Below are positions 40,641 to 50,689 of a DNA stretch of 64,000 bases, piece by piece; within the stretch, counting starts at the first letter, position 1; each line of letters begins with the position of its first letter. The notes below the pieces were generated by a model. The model was not told the origin of the DNA. It ran no database searches and was given only the letters and a program-made list of their open reading frames with translations. Origin of the DNA: Enterobacteriaceae bacterium RIT693 (GTDB taxonomy: Bacteria > Pseudomonadota > Gammaproteobacteria > Enterobacterales > Enterobacteriaceae); NCBI GenBank assembly GCA_009668225.1, contig WJYK01000017.1, forward strand, positions 1 through 64,000, written 5' to 3'. A program made the translations under genes and the position numbers.

Positions 40641-41933
40641 TCACTTGAGGTCAGACTGCACCTGATGAATAGGTTTTGCCCACGGGTTTTTCGCCTGAAC
40701 GTCAGCTGGCAGACTTGAGACGGCACGTTTTGCGTCATCTTTAGTCGCATAAACACCGGTCACCAACACGTACCATGGCTGCCCGTTACGCTGGGTCTGG
40801 TAAACCATATAGTGCTGCAGGTTCTCTTTTTTCGCCCATGCATTCAGGTTTGCCGAGTTTGAAGAAGAACTCAGCTGCAGCGTGTAGTGGCTACCCGGCG
40901 CACTTTTAATTGCGCTGGCATCACCGGTAACAGCAGCCCCTGCGCGTGCTGGTGCAGCCGCTTGAGATTCCGCTTTAGGCGCAGCGGATGCCGTGGCTTT
41001 CGGTGCCGGTGTCGACGCTGCAACGCTCGTTGACGGCGCTTTCACAGGCGCGGAGACGGCAGGAGCCGGTTCGCTGTGTTTTGCCGTGGCAGCCGGTTTG
41101 CTCTCAGCCTTGACCTGTGGTTTCGGTTCAGGTTTGCGTACTGGCTCAATCACCGCTTTTTTGCGTTCCGGGCGCGATTCAACGGTGCGGGTTGGCTCCT
41201 GAGTACCGGCCAGCTTGCGCGGCTCGGTTTTGCTGCCTGCAACCGGCGCGACGGTAGCGGGTTCAGTCGGCAGCGTTGAATTGCTGACCACGTTATCAAT
41301 CTGGCCCTGCTGCTGAGGCTGAGTCAGTGCGTTATTCAGGTTTCCAGGAACCTCAACGCGCTGCTGACCTTCGGGCTGTGGCTGAGCTTGTGCCTGAGTG
41401 GGCGTAGAAGAAATTGGCGGCAGGGAAACATCCTGCGGATTCTGCTGGCCGGATGCCGGAGTATTGCCGGGCTGCGGTTGCGCACCGTTTGCCTGATCGG
41501 CTGGCGCTGCACCGTTAGAGCCAGAGAGATCGATGTTCTTCTCGGCACCCGGTTTTTGCTCGGCCGTATCGGCGCTGGATGAAGGGGCTTTCAGGGCAGA
41601 ACCGATGCCGATGATAAGCAGCAGCAGAACCAGAATACCGATCCCCATCATCATATGCTGACGAGAAACCGGGGCCTTCTGTTTTGCTGCCTTTTTACGC
41701 CCACGCGCTGGACGAGGTTCTGCGGCCAGACCGTCATCACCTTCGTACTCTTCCTCAACGTCCTCTTCACGCTCGCGGTGTGAACGAGAAGGACGACGAT
41801 CGTCCGCATCAAGATCGACGTCATCGACGTTGATTTGCGGTTCTTTGTCGAACTCGTCAGGTTTGCGGGAACGCCCAGGACGACGATCGCTTGGATCGGG
41901 TTTCAGCTCGTCTTCTGGTTTGAACTCATCCAT
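40641..41933 (-). CDS. damX: Cell division protein DamX (SPOR domain)
   Basis: Inner-membrane protein drawn to the division septum by its SPOR domain, which binds denuded glycan strands. It has 430 residues: an acidic cytoplasmic part (1-90), one membrane helix (about 94-114, [20 protein letters not shown]), a long low-complexity periplasmic linker rich in Pro, Ala and Gln, and the C-terminal SPOR domain (about 345-425, with [17 protein letters not shown]). Too much DamX blocks division in E. coli. It lies 74 bases after aroB. Confidence 0.96.
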   Translation of the reverse strand: MDEFKPEDELKPDPSDRRPGRSRKPDEFDKEPQINVDDVDLDADDRRPSRSHREREEDVEEEYEGDDGLAAEPRPARGRKKAAKQKAPVSRQHMMMGIGILVLLLLIIGIGSALKAPSSSADTAEQKPGAEKNIDLSGSNGAAPADQANGAQPQPGNTPASGQQNPQDVSLPPISSTPTQAQAQPQPEGQQRVEVPGNLNNALTQPQQQGQIDNVVSNSTLPTEPATVAPVAGSKTEPRKLAGTQEPTRTVESRPERKKAVIEPVRKPEPKPQVKAESKPAATAKHSEPAPAVSAPVKAPSTSVAASTPAPKATASAAPKAESQAAAPARAGAAVTGDASAIKSAPGSHYTLQLSSSSNSANLNAWAKKENLQHYMVYQTQRNGQPWYVLVTGVYATKDDAKRAVSSLPADVQAKNPWAKPIHQVQSDLK

Positions 41934-42007
41934 TTAACACCCCACTCAAAGACGCATGCCCATGTCCGCATGACGCCCGAAGTTAAAAACTGTAAAAATT
42001 CTAGTTG

Positions 42008-43096
42008 TTAAGCCTGCTGGCAATCAGCAATGGCTGACAGAACGACATCGTGCGGTACTCCACCGCGTACTTCACTCTTCCCTATCGCCCGCGGCAGAAT
42101 CAAACGCAGCTCACCGGCTAAAACTTTTTTGTCACGCATCATGTGGGGCATATACGCGTCAGGCACCATTTCCTGCGGCCCGTTGACCGGTAACCCAGCT
42201 CGCACAAGCAGCGCAATCACGCGCCGAACGTCAGCTTCACTGAATTGGCCCAGGCGCTGTGCGGTACGTGCCGCCATCACCATTCCGGCCGCCACGGCTT
42301 CGCCGTGCAGCCAGTTGCCATAGCCCATTTCGGCTTCAATGGCATGACCAAACGTATGACCCAGATTCAGTAAAGCACGTAAGCCGCTTTCGCGCTCGTC
42401 GGCAGCAACAACTTCGGCTTTCAGCTCACAACAACGGCGAATACAGTAAGCCATTGCCTGACCGTCCAGCGTCAGCAGGGCGTCGATATTATCCTCCAGC
42501 CAGTTAAAGAACTCGCCGTCGAGAATAATGCCGTATTTAATGACTTCAGCCAGGCCAGACGCCAGCTCACGCGCAGGTAATGTAGAGAGACAGTCGAGAT
42601 CCACCACCACCGAAGCGGGCTGGTAGAAGGCGCCAATCATATTTTTACCCAGCGGATGGTTGACGGCCGTTTTGCCGCCTACAGAAGAGTCGACCTGCGA
42701 AAGCAGCGTGGTAGGAACCTGGATAAAACGTACCCCGCGCTGATAGCTTGCCGCGGCAAAACCGGTCAAATCGCCAACAACGCCACCGCCTAATGCAATC
42801 AAGGTCGTGTCGCGGCCGTGAGGTTTTTCCAGTAGCGCCGTAAAGACGGTATCGAGCACAGCGAGGCTTTTAAACTGCTCGCCATCCGGAAGAATGACGG
42901 TATCAACCTTAACGCCTGCCTGTTCCAGAAGACCACGAACCCTGTCCAGATAGAGAGGCGCAAGGGTTTCATTGGTGACCAGCATGGTCTGGTCGCCAGC
43001 CTTCAGCGGCCAAAAGGAAGCCGGGTCATTGAATAACCCGGCGGCAATGGTAATAGGGTAACTACGTTCCCCGAGAGTGACTGTCAGCCTCTCCAT
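42008..43096 (-). CDS. aroB: 3-Dehydroquinate synthase
   Basis: Second step of the shikimate pathway: DAHP to 3-dehydroquinate, using NAD and a divalent metal. It has 362 residues as in E. coli. The NAD motif [13 protein letters not shown] is near residue 104, and metal ligands are Glu in [11 protein letters not shown] and His in [11 protein letters not shown]. It follows aroK after 59 bases. Confidence 0.98.
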   Translation of the reverse strand: MERLTVTLGERSYPITIAAGLFNDPASFWPLKAGDQTMLVTNETLAPLYLDRVRGLLEQAGVKVDTVILPDGEQFKSLAVLDTVFTALLEKPHGRDTTLIALGGGVVGDLTGFAAASYQRGVRFIQVPTTLLSQVDSSVGGKTAVNHPLGKNMIGAFYQPASVVVDLDCLSTLPARELASGLAEVIKYGIILDGEFFNWLEDNIDALLTLDGQAMAYCIRRCCELKAEVVAADERESGLRALLNLGHTFGHAIEAEMGYGNWLHGEAVAAGMVMAARTAQRLGQFSEADVRRVIALLVRAGLPVNGPQEMVPDAYMPHMMRDKKVLAGELRLILPRAIGKSEVRGGVPHDVVLSAIADCQQA

Positions 43097-43155
43097 TACG
43101 CGGAGCCCACCTTAATTGTTGCTTTGCCCGCAGGCGTTTCTTGATTAAGCCAGAA

Positions 43156-43677
43156 TCAGTTGCTTTCCAGCATATGAATAATCTGGTTTGCAACCACTTT
43201 GGCGCTTTGATCGTCGGTGCGAATCGTTACATCAGCAATCTCTTCGTACAGAGGATTGCGCTCATGCGCCAGCGCTTCCAGAACTTCACGAGGTGGAGTC
43301 TCAACCTGCAGCAGCGGACGTTTTTTATCGCGCTGAGTACGTGCAAGCTGTTTCTCAATGGTGGTCTCAAGATAAACCACTACGCCACGAGCGGAAAGAC
43401 GATTGCGGGTTTCACGAGACTTCACAGAGCCGCCGCCGGTAGCCAGCACAATGCCCTGTTTTTCAGTGAGTTCGTTAATGATTTTTTCTTCGCGATCGCG
43501 GAAGCCTTCCTCGCCTTCAACGTCGAATACCCAGCCCACATCAGCTCCGGTACGTTTCTCAATCTCTTGATCAGAATCGAAAAATTCCATATTGAGTTGC
43601 TGAGCTAACTGACGCCCAATAGTGCTTTTGCCGGCACCCATAGGCCCAACCAGAAAGATATTGCGTTTCTCTGCCAT
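43156..43677 (-). CDS. aroK: Shikimate kinase I
   Basis: Phosphorylates shikimate at the 3-hydroxyl with ATP. It has 173 residues, nearly identical to E. coli. Walker A is GPMGAGKST (11-19), the shikimate-binding Asp is in FFDSDQEIE, and the GGG motif is in LATGGGSV. First gene of the superoperon; the upstream promoters must lie in 43678-43996. Confidence 0.98.
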   Translation of the reverse strand: MAEKRNIFLVGPMGAGKSTIGRQLAQQLNMEFFDSDQEIEKRTGADVGWVFDVEGEEGFRDREEKIINELTEKQGIVLATGGGSVKSRETRNRLSARGVVVYLETTIEKQLARTQRDKKRPLLQVETPPREVLEALAHERNPLYEEIADVTIRTDDQSAKVVANQIIHMLESN

Positions 43678-43996
43678 TTTTTCGGTACTACTAAGACAAT
43701 TCGTTGATGATAAACCCGCCCGGTAATAACCAGCTGCGGCGGGACATGAACTGAAACCTCATAAGCGTGAGTTCGAGAATCAGACTGAAAATTATCTCAA
43801 CACTCAAGGGGGTTTGGCAACCGAATAAATCACCTGGCGCCAGGCTCGGGACGAAAAGCATGCTCCGGCTTTCCCGGCCACAGGTTCTGAATACCCTGCC
43901 TCCCGAAACGGTACACCTTGTAAGCTAATTCCTCTCTGCCGTCAAACACCTGGGTACTGTTTAGCAGAAAAATCCACTGTCTGAGGTGGAAATCCG
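43678..43996. other. Intergenic region hofQ-aroK (319 bases)
   Basis: No gene seen. It must hold the promoter(s) of aroK and the end of the hof transcript. A 12-base perfect palindrome CCTGGCGCCAGG lies at 43833-43844; otherwise nothing that I can support. Confidence 0.5.
43968..43990 (-). terminator. Possible weak terminator after hofQ
   Basis: On the minus strand TCCAC-eight-base loop-GTGGA is followed by TTTTT, seven bases after the hofQ stop. The stem is only 5 bp. Confidence 0.4.
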
Positions 43997-45250
43997 CTAA
44001 GGCAACGCAATCAGCCTTGGTGTGATAAATACGACTAATTCCCGACGTTGGTGCTTTTTCCCGTCGTGCCGGAACAATTGGCCGATAAGTGGGATACTGC
44101 CGAGCAAAGGGACGCTATCCCGGGTGCGGTTATTTTGCTGCTGGAAGATCCCTCCCAGCGCTAACGTCTCACCATCCTGGACGTCTACCTGTGTTTCAAT
44201 CTCTTGTTTATCAATGGCAAGTACCTCTCCGTCCGCATGCTGAATGCTGCGTCCTGGCATATTCTGGCTGATGCGCAATTGTAGGCGAATGCTGCCGTGA
44301 TGGTTGATCGTCGGCGTCACCTCCATGCCAAGCACGGCTTCTTTAAACTCAATCGAAGAGGCTTCATTTTTGCCGTTTGAAACCTGGTAGGGAATTTCAG
44401 TGCCCTGCTTAATACTGGCGGCCTGCCGGTGCGCGACCAGCAGGCGTGGACTGGCAATAATTTCCAGCTGCTGTTGCTGTTCCAGCGCGCTAAGTTCAAG
44501 TTCAAGCATCCGGCCATTAATGCGCCCAATATTGAAACCAAGGGCTGTGGTCGCCGCATTGACCGCCAAATTACCCGAAACGGTGGTCGCCTGATATTGG
44601 CCAGCCCCCACATCCCCAGCAGGCGATGTCCACTTCACGCCAAGCTCACGCAGCTTCTCCTGATTGATGGTGACAATATGTGCGGAGAGCTCAACCTGTC
44701 CCATAGAGACGTCCATATCCGCTATCCATGACGCAATCTGTTTTTGCGCTTGCTTGCTGTCACGTATCACCAGGCGATTTGTGCGTTTATCCACGGTTAA
44801 GCTGCCCCGGGGCCCCAGAAGTTTCTCTTCGCTTGCTTTGATTCCCGCAGCGAGGTCTGCCACTTCGGCGTAGCGCGGCGTATAGACCTTCTGAACCAGA
44901 GGCTGCTCAAGTGCATTTTGCTTACGCATAGCCTCCTGCTGAGCCCTTAGCTTAGCCGGATCCTGCTTCAGCTGAATATGCAGCACGTTTCCCGACGCTG
45001 TGGAGGTCAGGCTTGCCAACCTGAGCACCTGCTGAAAAGCCTGCTCCCAGGGAACATCAACCAAACGCAAAGAAAGACGCCCCGCTACGCCTGGTGCAAT
45101 CATCATGTTAAAACTCTGCAGTTCGGCCAGCGCCTGCAATACCTGCGCGACCGGTGCATCATCCAGCGTAAGGGTGACATTTTTATTCGCCGCCCCCGTT
45201 AGCGTTAGCGGCACCAGCATCAGCACGCCCGCCACGATATGCCTTATCAT
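43997..45250 (-). CDS. hofQ: Outer-membrane secretin HofQ (PilQ type)
   Basis: Secretin homologue through which type IV pilus or incoming DNA would pass the outer membrane; in E. coli it is linked to growth on DNA as a nutrient. It has 417 residues (E. coli 412): a signal peptide (about 1-20), STN/AMIN-like N-domains, and the secretin domain (from about 190, with VELSAHIVTINQEKLRELGV and SVPLLGSIPLIGQLFRHD). The start ATG 45250 has GGAGG five bases upstream; a GTG two codons earlier is too close to that site. It overlaps hofP by 68 bases in another frame. Confidence 0.93.
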   Translation of the reverse strand: MIRHIVAGVLMLVPLTLTGAANKNVTLTLDDAPVAQVLQALAELQSFNMMIAPGVAGRLSLRLVDVPWEQAFQQVLRLASLTSTASGNVLHIQLKQDPAKLRAQQEAMRKQNALEQPLVQKVYTPRYAEVADLAAGIKASEEKLLGPRGSLTVDKRTNRLVIRDSKQAQKQIASWIADMDVSMGQVELSAHIVTINQEKLRELGVKWTSPAGDVGAGQYQATTVSGNLAVNAATTALGFNIGRINGRMLELELSALEQQQQLEIIASPRLLVAHRQAASIKQGTEIPYQVSNGKNEASSIEFKEAVLGMEVTPTINHHGSIRLQLRISQNMPGRSIQHADGEVLAIDKQEIETQVDVQDGETLALGGIFQQQNNRTRDSVPLLGSIPLIGQLFRHDGKKHQRRELVVFITPRLIALP

Positions 45251-45575
45251 AGGCACCTCCCTGTATGTTCCAGTGGTAATAGCGTCCTTCGCAGGCGCCC
45301 TTCAGCGATACCGTAACCTGCCGCTGACGGATGCCCGCCACCCTGACTTCCGGTTCAATAGACTGTCCTTCGGCTACTCTTCGCCATCGCTGCCCGGAGA
45401 GGTTCAGCAGCGCAACGCTACCTTCCGGTAAATAAAGCACGCCGCGTAACTGCCAGCCGTCAAGACGTTTCAGCAGCACCTCGCAAGGTGAGAATGGAGC
45501 AACAAAAGGATTGCGCGGCACTGCCTGTAGCGGCGCACTCAGAGCCAACAACAGCATCCAGCTAGCGGTCTTCAT
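45183..45575 (-). CDS. hofP: Pilus assembly protein HofP (PilP-like)
   Basis: Small periplasmic protein of 130 residues with a signal-like N-terminus (MKTASWMLLLALSAPLQAVP), matching E. coli HofP in place and size though weakly in sequence. PilP-type proteins link the inner-membrane PilMNO platform to the secretin. The C-terminal 22 residues, rich in Gly and Ala, are coded inside the overlap with hofQ. The start overlaps hofO by 14 bases. Confidence 0.85.
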   Translation of the reverse strand: MKTASWMLLLALSAPLQAVPRNPFVAPFSPCEVLLKRLDGWQLRGVLYLPEGSVALLNLSGQRWRRVAEGQSIEPEVRVAGIRQRQVTVSLKGACEGRYYHWNIQGGAYDKAYRGGRADAGAANANGGGE

Positions 45576-46032
45576 CGGCGAACTCCAGCGTCAGCAAAAC
45601 CCGAACCTGCTCCCCGGCTCCCCTTAAGGCAAAGCCGGGCAACCTTACACGCGGATAATTCGCTAATTGCTGAAAAAATGGCGGCACTTTTGGCCACGGC
45701 AGCAAAATGTCCAACAAGGCAGCGCGTGCTCCGGGCTGCCACTTCACCAGCCTTCCCCCGGACAGTCTTACCGCTTCCAGCGCGGAAAAAGACTTTGCCG
45801 GAGTCGCATCAGGCAACGGCTGCAACTCCGGCAGGGCCGCCATTTTCTGTTGCAACGAGATAACGTGCTGGCGGACTTGCTGGTTTTGCTGCCCCCCTTC
45901 ACGCAGGTGTTGTTGCCTGGGCTGGAGCAACAGCCACCAGCAGGCCAAAGCCGTGGTAAACAAGCAAACCAATACGCTTAAAATACGAAAGCCTGAATGT
46001 CCGCTCACCAGGCGCTCAAGGTCTTTCAGCAC
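45562..46032 (-). CDS. hofO: Pilus assembly protein HofO (PilO-like)
   Basis: Bitopic inner-membrane protein, 156 residues (E. coli 146). One membrane helix at about 16-36 (ILSVLVCLFTTALACWWLLL), then a coiled coil (PRQQHLREGGQQNQQVRQHV) and a small ferredoxin-like periplasmic domain, the layout of PilO. It starts one base after hofN ends and overlaps hofP by 14 bases. Confidence 0.87.
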   Translation of the reverse strand: MLKDLERLVSGHSGFRILSVLVCLFTTALACWWLLLQPRQQHLREGGQQNQQVRQHVISLQQKMAALPELQPLPDATPAKSFSALEAVRLSGGRLVKWQPGARAALLDILLPWPKVPPFFQQLANYPRVRLPGFALRGAGEQVRVLLTLEFADEDR

Positions 46033-46033
46033 A

Positions 46034-46570
46034 TTACCCTCCGCCGGGCATTAAGGTGAAAGTAAAGAACAGCCCGTTGCCCTGTTCATCGCGGAGTTCG
46101 CCCGGCGCTACCCTGAACGCGCCGGGTAAAGCACCAAGCATTTTTTCGATTTGCCCTAACTCACGCACATCTCCCGCGACGCCAGCGACTGTGGCGATCT
46201 CGTTCTGCCAGCTAACACTTTCCAGCCAGCTGTTCTCAGGCAGCCGAGTGGCCAGCGTATTCAGTACATGTTCCCAGCGTGAAATCGTGGCGCTTAATAC
46301 CGCTTCCGCTCGTAATACTTCCCGCCGCCGCTGGTTCTCTTTCAACCTACTTTGCTGACGCACTAAAAGTGCTTTTAGCGCCAGTTGCTGCTGCTCCAGA
46401 GCGTTTGCCAGGGCCTGTTGCTGGCGTAACTTCACCTCCAACGCCTCGGCCCAAAACAGCGCCAGTGCGATAACCGAAAGCATGCCGACGAGCGTCGTGC
46501 TGCCCCATAGCGTTAACCGATAGCGTCGCCTCAGGGCTCGCCAGGGCAATAAGTTAATTAGCGGTGTCAT
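46034..46570 (-). CDS. hofN: Pilus assembly protein HofN (PilN-like)
   Basis: Bitopic inner-membrane protein, 178 residues (E. coli 179). The short cytoplasmic start MTPLINLLPWRALRRRYR carries the PilN motif (INLLPWR) that docks into PilM. One membrane helix (about 22-42) and a coiled coil follow, then the periplasmic domain. It shares one base with the hofM stop. Confidence 0.9.
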   Translation of the reverse strand: MTPLINLLPWRALRRRYRLTLWGSTTLVGMLSVIALALFWAEALEVKLRQQQALANALEQQQLALKALLVRQQSRLKENQRRREVLRAEAVLSATISRWEHVLNTLATRLPENSWLESVSWQNEIATVAGVAGDVRELGQIEKMLGALPGAFRVAPGELRDEQGNGLFFTFTLMPGGG

Positions 46571-47385
46571 CAGCGGATAGGCCCCAATGCCAGCCCCAAC
46601 GCGAGGGTGTAGAGCCCGCCATGGCGCGGTAACGGGGGCTGATGACGAACAATAGGTTGCCAGGCGTTTAGCGTTTCTGCGCCTGCAGGTATTGTGCCGT
46701 CGCCGTTCGCCTGACTAACCGCTATTTCGCTGGCACAGGCGCCTAACTGCTGACATAGCGCGGGGAAATCGATCGCCTGCCGCTTATCGAGCCAGCCGGA
46801 GCGCTCGGGGTTATTCACTGAAGCCCATAACCAGTAACCGCCTTCTTCGTGAACCAGAAAGCGGCAACCGGCTGAGTAACAGCTTTGCGGTAATGCACTC
46901 AGAATTTTGTCCCCCGGCGTGACCGTCCGGGGAAAAAGTTTGACGCTTGCGAGGTTTGCCAGCAGCGCGCCGAGGTCCTCCTGTTTTGCCGCCGTAACGC
47001 ACAAAGGTTCACCTTCATCTGGATAGTCATAGCAGAGCTGTGCTGTGGGTATTTGCAGCTGGCGAGCCGTTGCGCCAGCGATATACTTTTCTTGTGCAGA
47101 CTCCTGCAACCGACGATCGGGCCGGGGGATCTGGCGCTGCAGCGTACGCTGAACCGGAAAACCGACTCGTAGCTGGTGACGCTCCGGGATTTCTTTGCGC
47201 CACTTAGCAAGCGTCTCGCGCAGCGTGCCAGGTTCGGGTAACATGCCGTCCGCAAGTACCTGTTCCGGGAAGGGTAAAAACCACCAATGGCGTAATTGCC
47301 ACCCTTGTCGGTGCCATTGCACCGCCGCGGCGCGTACGCCCTCCGCCTGGATATCCAGGCCAATCCGCCAACCAGGAAACATCAT
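46570..47385 (-). CDS. hofM: Pilus assembly protein HofM (PilM-like)
   Basis: Cytoplasmic actin-like ATPase-fold protein, 271 residues (E. coli 259), beginning MMFPGWRIGLDIQAEGVRAA. The family end HQPPLPRHGGLYTLALGLAL is well kept. PilM binds the INLLPWR-type tail of PilN, here HofN. First gene of hofMNOPQ and divergent from mrcA, as in E. coli. Expression in enterobacteria is thought to depend on Sxy and CRP. Confidence 0.88.
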   Translation of the reverse strand: MMFPGWRIGLDIQAEGVRAAAVQWHRQGWQLRHWWFLPFPEQVLADGMLPEPGTLRETLAKWRKEIPERHQLRVGFPVQRTLQRQIPRPDRRLQESAQEKYIAGATARQLQIPTAQLCYDYPDEGEPLCVTAAKQEDLGALLANLASVKLFPRTVTPGDKILSALPQSCYSAGCRFLVHEEGGYWLWASVNNPERSGWLDKRQAIDFPALCQQLGACASEIAVSQANGDGTIPAGAETLNAWQPIVRHQPPLPRHGGLYTLALGLALGPIR

Positions 47386-47524
47386 GGTTTCGATCTCCTT
47401 ATCTGGATGATTAACAGCCCTGCCCCCGAAACAATAACGGGTATATCAAAGCTCCTGGCTTGCCTTTATACTACCGCGCGGTTGATTAGAAACTGCCCAA
47501 TTGAAACCTAATGGGAAATTTAAG

Positions 47525-50077
47525 GTGAAGTTCGTAAAGTACTTATTAATCCTTGCAGTCTGTTGCGTTCTGCTGGGAGCCGGCTCGATTTACGGTTTAT
47601 ACAAATACATTGAGCCCCAGCTACCTGATGTCGCGACGTTAAAAGACGTGCGACTGCAGATTCCAATGCAGGTTTACAGCGCTGACGGGGAGCTTATCGC
47701 TCAGTACGGCGAAAAACGCCGTATTCCACTAACCCTGAACCAAATCCCTCCGGTGATGGTAAAAGCGTTTATCGCCACGGAAGACAGCCGCTTTTACGAG
47801 CACCATGGCGTTGACCCAGTGGGTATCTTCCGTGCGGCAAGTGTTGCGCTGTTTTCTGGTCATGCTTCCCAGGGAGCAAGTACCATTACTCAACAGCTGG
47901 CGCGTAACTTCTTCCTGAGCCCCGAACGCACTCTGATGCGTAAAATCAAGGAAGCATTTCTTGCCGTTCGTATCGAACAGATGCTGAGCAAAGATGAAAT
48001 CCTTGAGCTCTATTTGAATAAAATCTACCTCGGTTACCGCGCTTATGGTGTGGGGGCAGCAGCTCAAGTTTATTTCGGCAAAACTGTCGACCAGCTGACC
48101 CTGAGCGAGATTGCAGTGATTGCCGGTCTGCCTAAAGCACCGTCAACGTTTAACCCGCTTTACTCAATGGATCGATCAACGGCGCGCCGCAACGTTGTGT
48201 TATCGCGCATGCTGAGCGAAGGTTACATCAGCCAGAGCCAATATGACGACGCACGTAGCCAGGCTATCGACGCCAGCTATCACACCCCGGAAATCGCGTT
48301 CTCTGCACCTTATTTGTCAGAGCTGGTGCGGCAGGATATGGTCAGCCGCTACGGCGATAAAGCGTATGAAGATGGCTACAAGGTGTACACCACCCTGAGT
48401 CGTAAGATTCAGCAGGGTGCGCAGCAAGCTGTACGCAATAACGTTATGGCCTACGATATGCGCCACGGCTACCGCGGCCCCTCAAACGTGTTGTGGAAAG
48501 TGGGTGAAAGCGCGTGGGACGAGAAAAAAATCACCGACTCGCTGAAGAACCTCCCGGTTTATGGCCCGTTATTCCCGGCGGTAGTGACCCGCGCCGCCGC
48601 TGACGAAGCAGCGGCTTTGCTGGCAGATGGCAGCGCCATTTCTCTCGGGATGGAGGGTATGCGCTGGGCGCGTCCGTACCGCTCCGACACCGCGCAGGGA
48701 GCCACGCCGCGTAAAGTGACTGACGTAGTCCAGGCAGGCCAGCAAATTTGGGTACGTAAGGTGGATGACGTATGGTGGCTGAGTCAGGTACCTGACGTTA
48801 ACTCAGCGCTGGTCTCGCTCAACCCGCACGACGGTGCCGTCCTTGCCCTGGTCGGCGGCTTTGACTTTAACCAAAGCAAATTTAACCGCGCCACCCAGGC
48901 GCTGCGCCAGGTGGGGTCGAATATCAAGCCTTTCCTTTACACCGCAGCAATGGATAAAGGCCTGACGCTGGCGAGCATTCTTAACGATGTGCCGATTTCC
49001 CGCTGGGATGCCGGTGCAGGATCCGACTGGCGGCCGAAGAACTCCCCGCCACAATATGCCGGGCCGATTCGTTTACGTCAGGGACTGGGCGAGTCTAAAA
49101 ACGTTGTGATGGTACGAGCTATGCGCGCAATGGGCGTAGATTATGCCGCAGAGTATCTGCAGCGTTTCGGTTTCCCGGCAGCGAACATTGTTCACACCGA
49201 GTCATTGGCGTTGGGCTCCGCTTCGTTTACGCCAATGCAGGTTGCCCGTGGTTATTCCGTTATGGCTAACGGCGGTTTCCTGATTGACCCTTACTACATC
49301 ACCAAAATCGTCGATGACGCAGGTAAAACCGTATTCGAGACGAAGCCTAAAGTAGCCTGCGCCAGCTGTAATATCCCGGTCATTTACGGCGACACGCCGA
49401 AATCAACGGTGCTGGAAAATCAGGATGTGGAAGACGTTGCGGTATCACAAACACCGCAAAACAGCAGCGTCCCAATGCCCCAACTGGAACAGGCCAACAG
49501 CTCGCTGGTCGCTAAAACACAGGGAGAGGAATATGCCCCGCATGTGATCAACACGCCGCTGTCATTCCTGATCAAAAGCGCGCTTAACAGTAATATTTAT
49601 GGCGAACCCGGCTGGCAAGGAACCGGCTGGCGAGCAGGTCGGGATTTGAAACGCCGCGACATCGGCGGTAAAACCGGGACCACTAACAGCTCTAAAGATG
49701 CCTGGTTCTCAGGTTACGGTCCTGGCGTCGTCACGTCTGTATGGATTGGGTTTGACGATCACCGCCGTGACCTTGGCCGAACCACCGCCTCCGGCGCAAT
49801 CAAAGATCAGATTTCAGGCTACGAAGGGGGTGCCAAGAGCGCTCAGCCCGCCTGGGATGACTTTATGAAAATCGCCCTGGCAGGCACACCGGAAGAGGCG
49901 CTAACGCCGCCGCCGGGCATCGTTACCGTGAATATCGACCGCAGTACCGGTCAGTTAGCCAACGGCGGCAACAGCCGTGAAGAATACTTCATCGAAGGCA
50001 CGCAGCCTACTCAGCAGGCTGTGCATGAGGTGGGCACCACGATTATCGATAATGGGGAAGCACACGAGCTGTTCTAA
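47525..50077 (+). CDS. mrcA: Penicillin-binding protein 1A
   Basis: Bifunctional peptidoglycan glycosyltransferase and transpeptidase of the inner membrane. It has 850 residues counting from GTG 47525 (E. coli 850); the frame is open eight codons further upstream but that does not match the family. Membrane anchor at about 5-25. GT51 motifs: EDSRFYEHHGVDP and GASTITQQLARN. Transpeptidase motifs: SNIKPFLY (SxxK, near 465) and GGKTGTTN. An OB-like domain lies between. A strong terminator follows. Confidence 0.98.
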   Translation: MKFVKYLLILAVCCVLLGAGSIYGLYKYIEPQLPDVATLKDVRLQIPMQVYSADGELIAQYGEKRRIPLTLNQIPPVMVKAFIATEDSRFYEHHGVDPVGIFRAASVALFSGHASQGASTITQQLARNFFLSPERTLMRKIKEAFLAVRIEQMLSKDEILELYLNKIYLGYRAYGVGAAAQVYFGKTVDQLTLSEIAVIAGLPKAPSTFNPLYSMDRSTARRNVVLSRMLSEGYISQSQYDDARSQAIDASYHTPEIAFSAPYLSELVRQDMVSRYGDKAYEDGYKVYTTLSRKIQQGAQQAVRNNVMAYDMRHGYRGPSNVLWKVGESAWDEKKITDSLKNLPVYGPLFPAVVTRAAADEAAALLADGSAISLGMEGMRWARPYRSDTAQGATPRKVTDVVQAGQQIWVRKVDDVWWLSQVPDVNSALVSLNPHDGAVLALVGGFDFNQSKFNRATQALRQVGSNIKPFLYTAAMDKGLTLASILNDVPISRWDAGAGSDWRPKNSPPQYAGPIRLRQGLGESKNVVMVRAMRAMGVDYAAEYLQRFGFPAANIVHTESLALGSASFTPMQVARGYSVMANGGFLIDPYYITKIVDDAGKTVFETKPKVACASCNIPVIYGDTPKSTVLENQDVEDVAVSQTPQNSSVPMPQLEQANSSLVAKTQGEEYAPHVINTPLSFLIKSALNSNIYGEPGWQGTGWRAGRDLKRRDIGGKTGTTNSSKDAWFSGYGPGVVTSVWIGFDDHRRDLGRTTASGAIKDQISGYEGGAKSAQPAWDDFMKIALAGTPEEALTPPPGIVTVNIDRSTGQLANGGNSREEYFIEGTQPTQQAVHEVGTTIIDNGEAHELF

Positions 50078-50084
50078 ACCCAGC

Positions 50085-50111
50085 AAAAAGGGCCGCTATG
50101 CGGCCCTTTTT
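50085..50111. terminator. Bidirectional terminator between mrcA and nudE
   Basis: AAAAAGGGCCG-CTATG-CGGCCCTTTTT, an 11-bp stem with A- and T-runs on each side, between two convergent genes. Confidence 0.93.
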
Positions 50112-50128
50112 CATGCTGCTGCAACCGG

Positions 50129-50689
50129 CTACAGCCTGGCCTGCTGTTTTAGCCACTCACGCACCAGGAATAGCGCACTGACGTTACGCGCCTCGCTGAA
50201 ATCATCTTCATTCAGCAGGTCCATCATTTTTGCCAGCGGCCATCGCTCCTGCGGCAGCTCTTCGGGTTCATCCCCTTCCAGCGACTCAGGATACAGGTCT
50301 TCTGCAATAACAATGTTCATTTTGCTGGAAAAATAGGACGGTGCCATCGTCAGTTTTTTTAAAAACGTGAGCTGATTTGCACCAAAGCCAACCTCTTCCT
50401 TTAGCTCGCGGTTGGCGGCTTCAAATACGGTCTCACCAGGGTCAATCAGCCCCTTAGAAAAACCGAGTTCATAGGATTCAGTGCCGACAGCGTATTCACG
50501 GATAAGGATCAGGTGGTTATCAACAATAGGGACAATCATCACCGCCTCACGGGAAGAAGGTCTCATCCGCTCGTAAACGCGACGAACGCCATTGCTGAAC
50601 TCCAGGTCCACCGTTTCAACGTTAAACAGTCGCGAACGCGCCACGGTCTCTACATGTAAAATCGTTGGTTTTTTTAATGATTTGCTCAT
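50129..50689 (-). CDS. nudE: ADP-compounds hydrolase NudE
   Basis: Nudix hydrolase acting on ADP-ribose, NADH and Ap3A-type nucleotides. It has 186 residues as in E. coli. The Nudix box is GLIDPGETVFEAANRELKEE followed by VGF (about 95-117). The start MSKSLKKPTILHVETVARSR matches the family. An 18-base perfect palindrome lies 35 bases upstream. Confidence 0.96.
   Translation of the reverse strand: MSKSLKKPTILHVETVARSRLFNVETVDLEFSNGVRRVYERMRPSSREAVMIVPIVDNHLILIREYAVGTESYELGFSKGLIDPGETVFEAANRELKEEVGFGANQLTFLKKLTMAPSYFSSKMNIVIAEDLYPESLEGDEPEELPQERWPLAKMMDLLNEDDFSEARNVSALFLVREWLKQQARL

Noticed and set aside
43833..43844. 12-base palindrome CCTGGCGCCAGG between hofQ and aroK
   Set aside because: Short enough to occur by chance in a 64-kb GC-rich window; no second copy or context to support a role.
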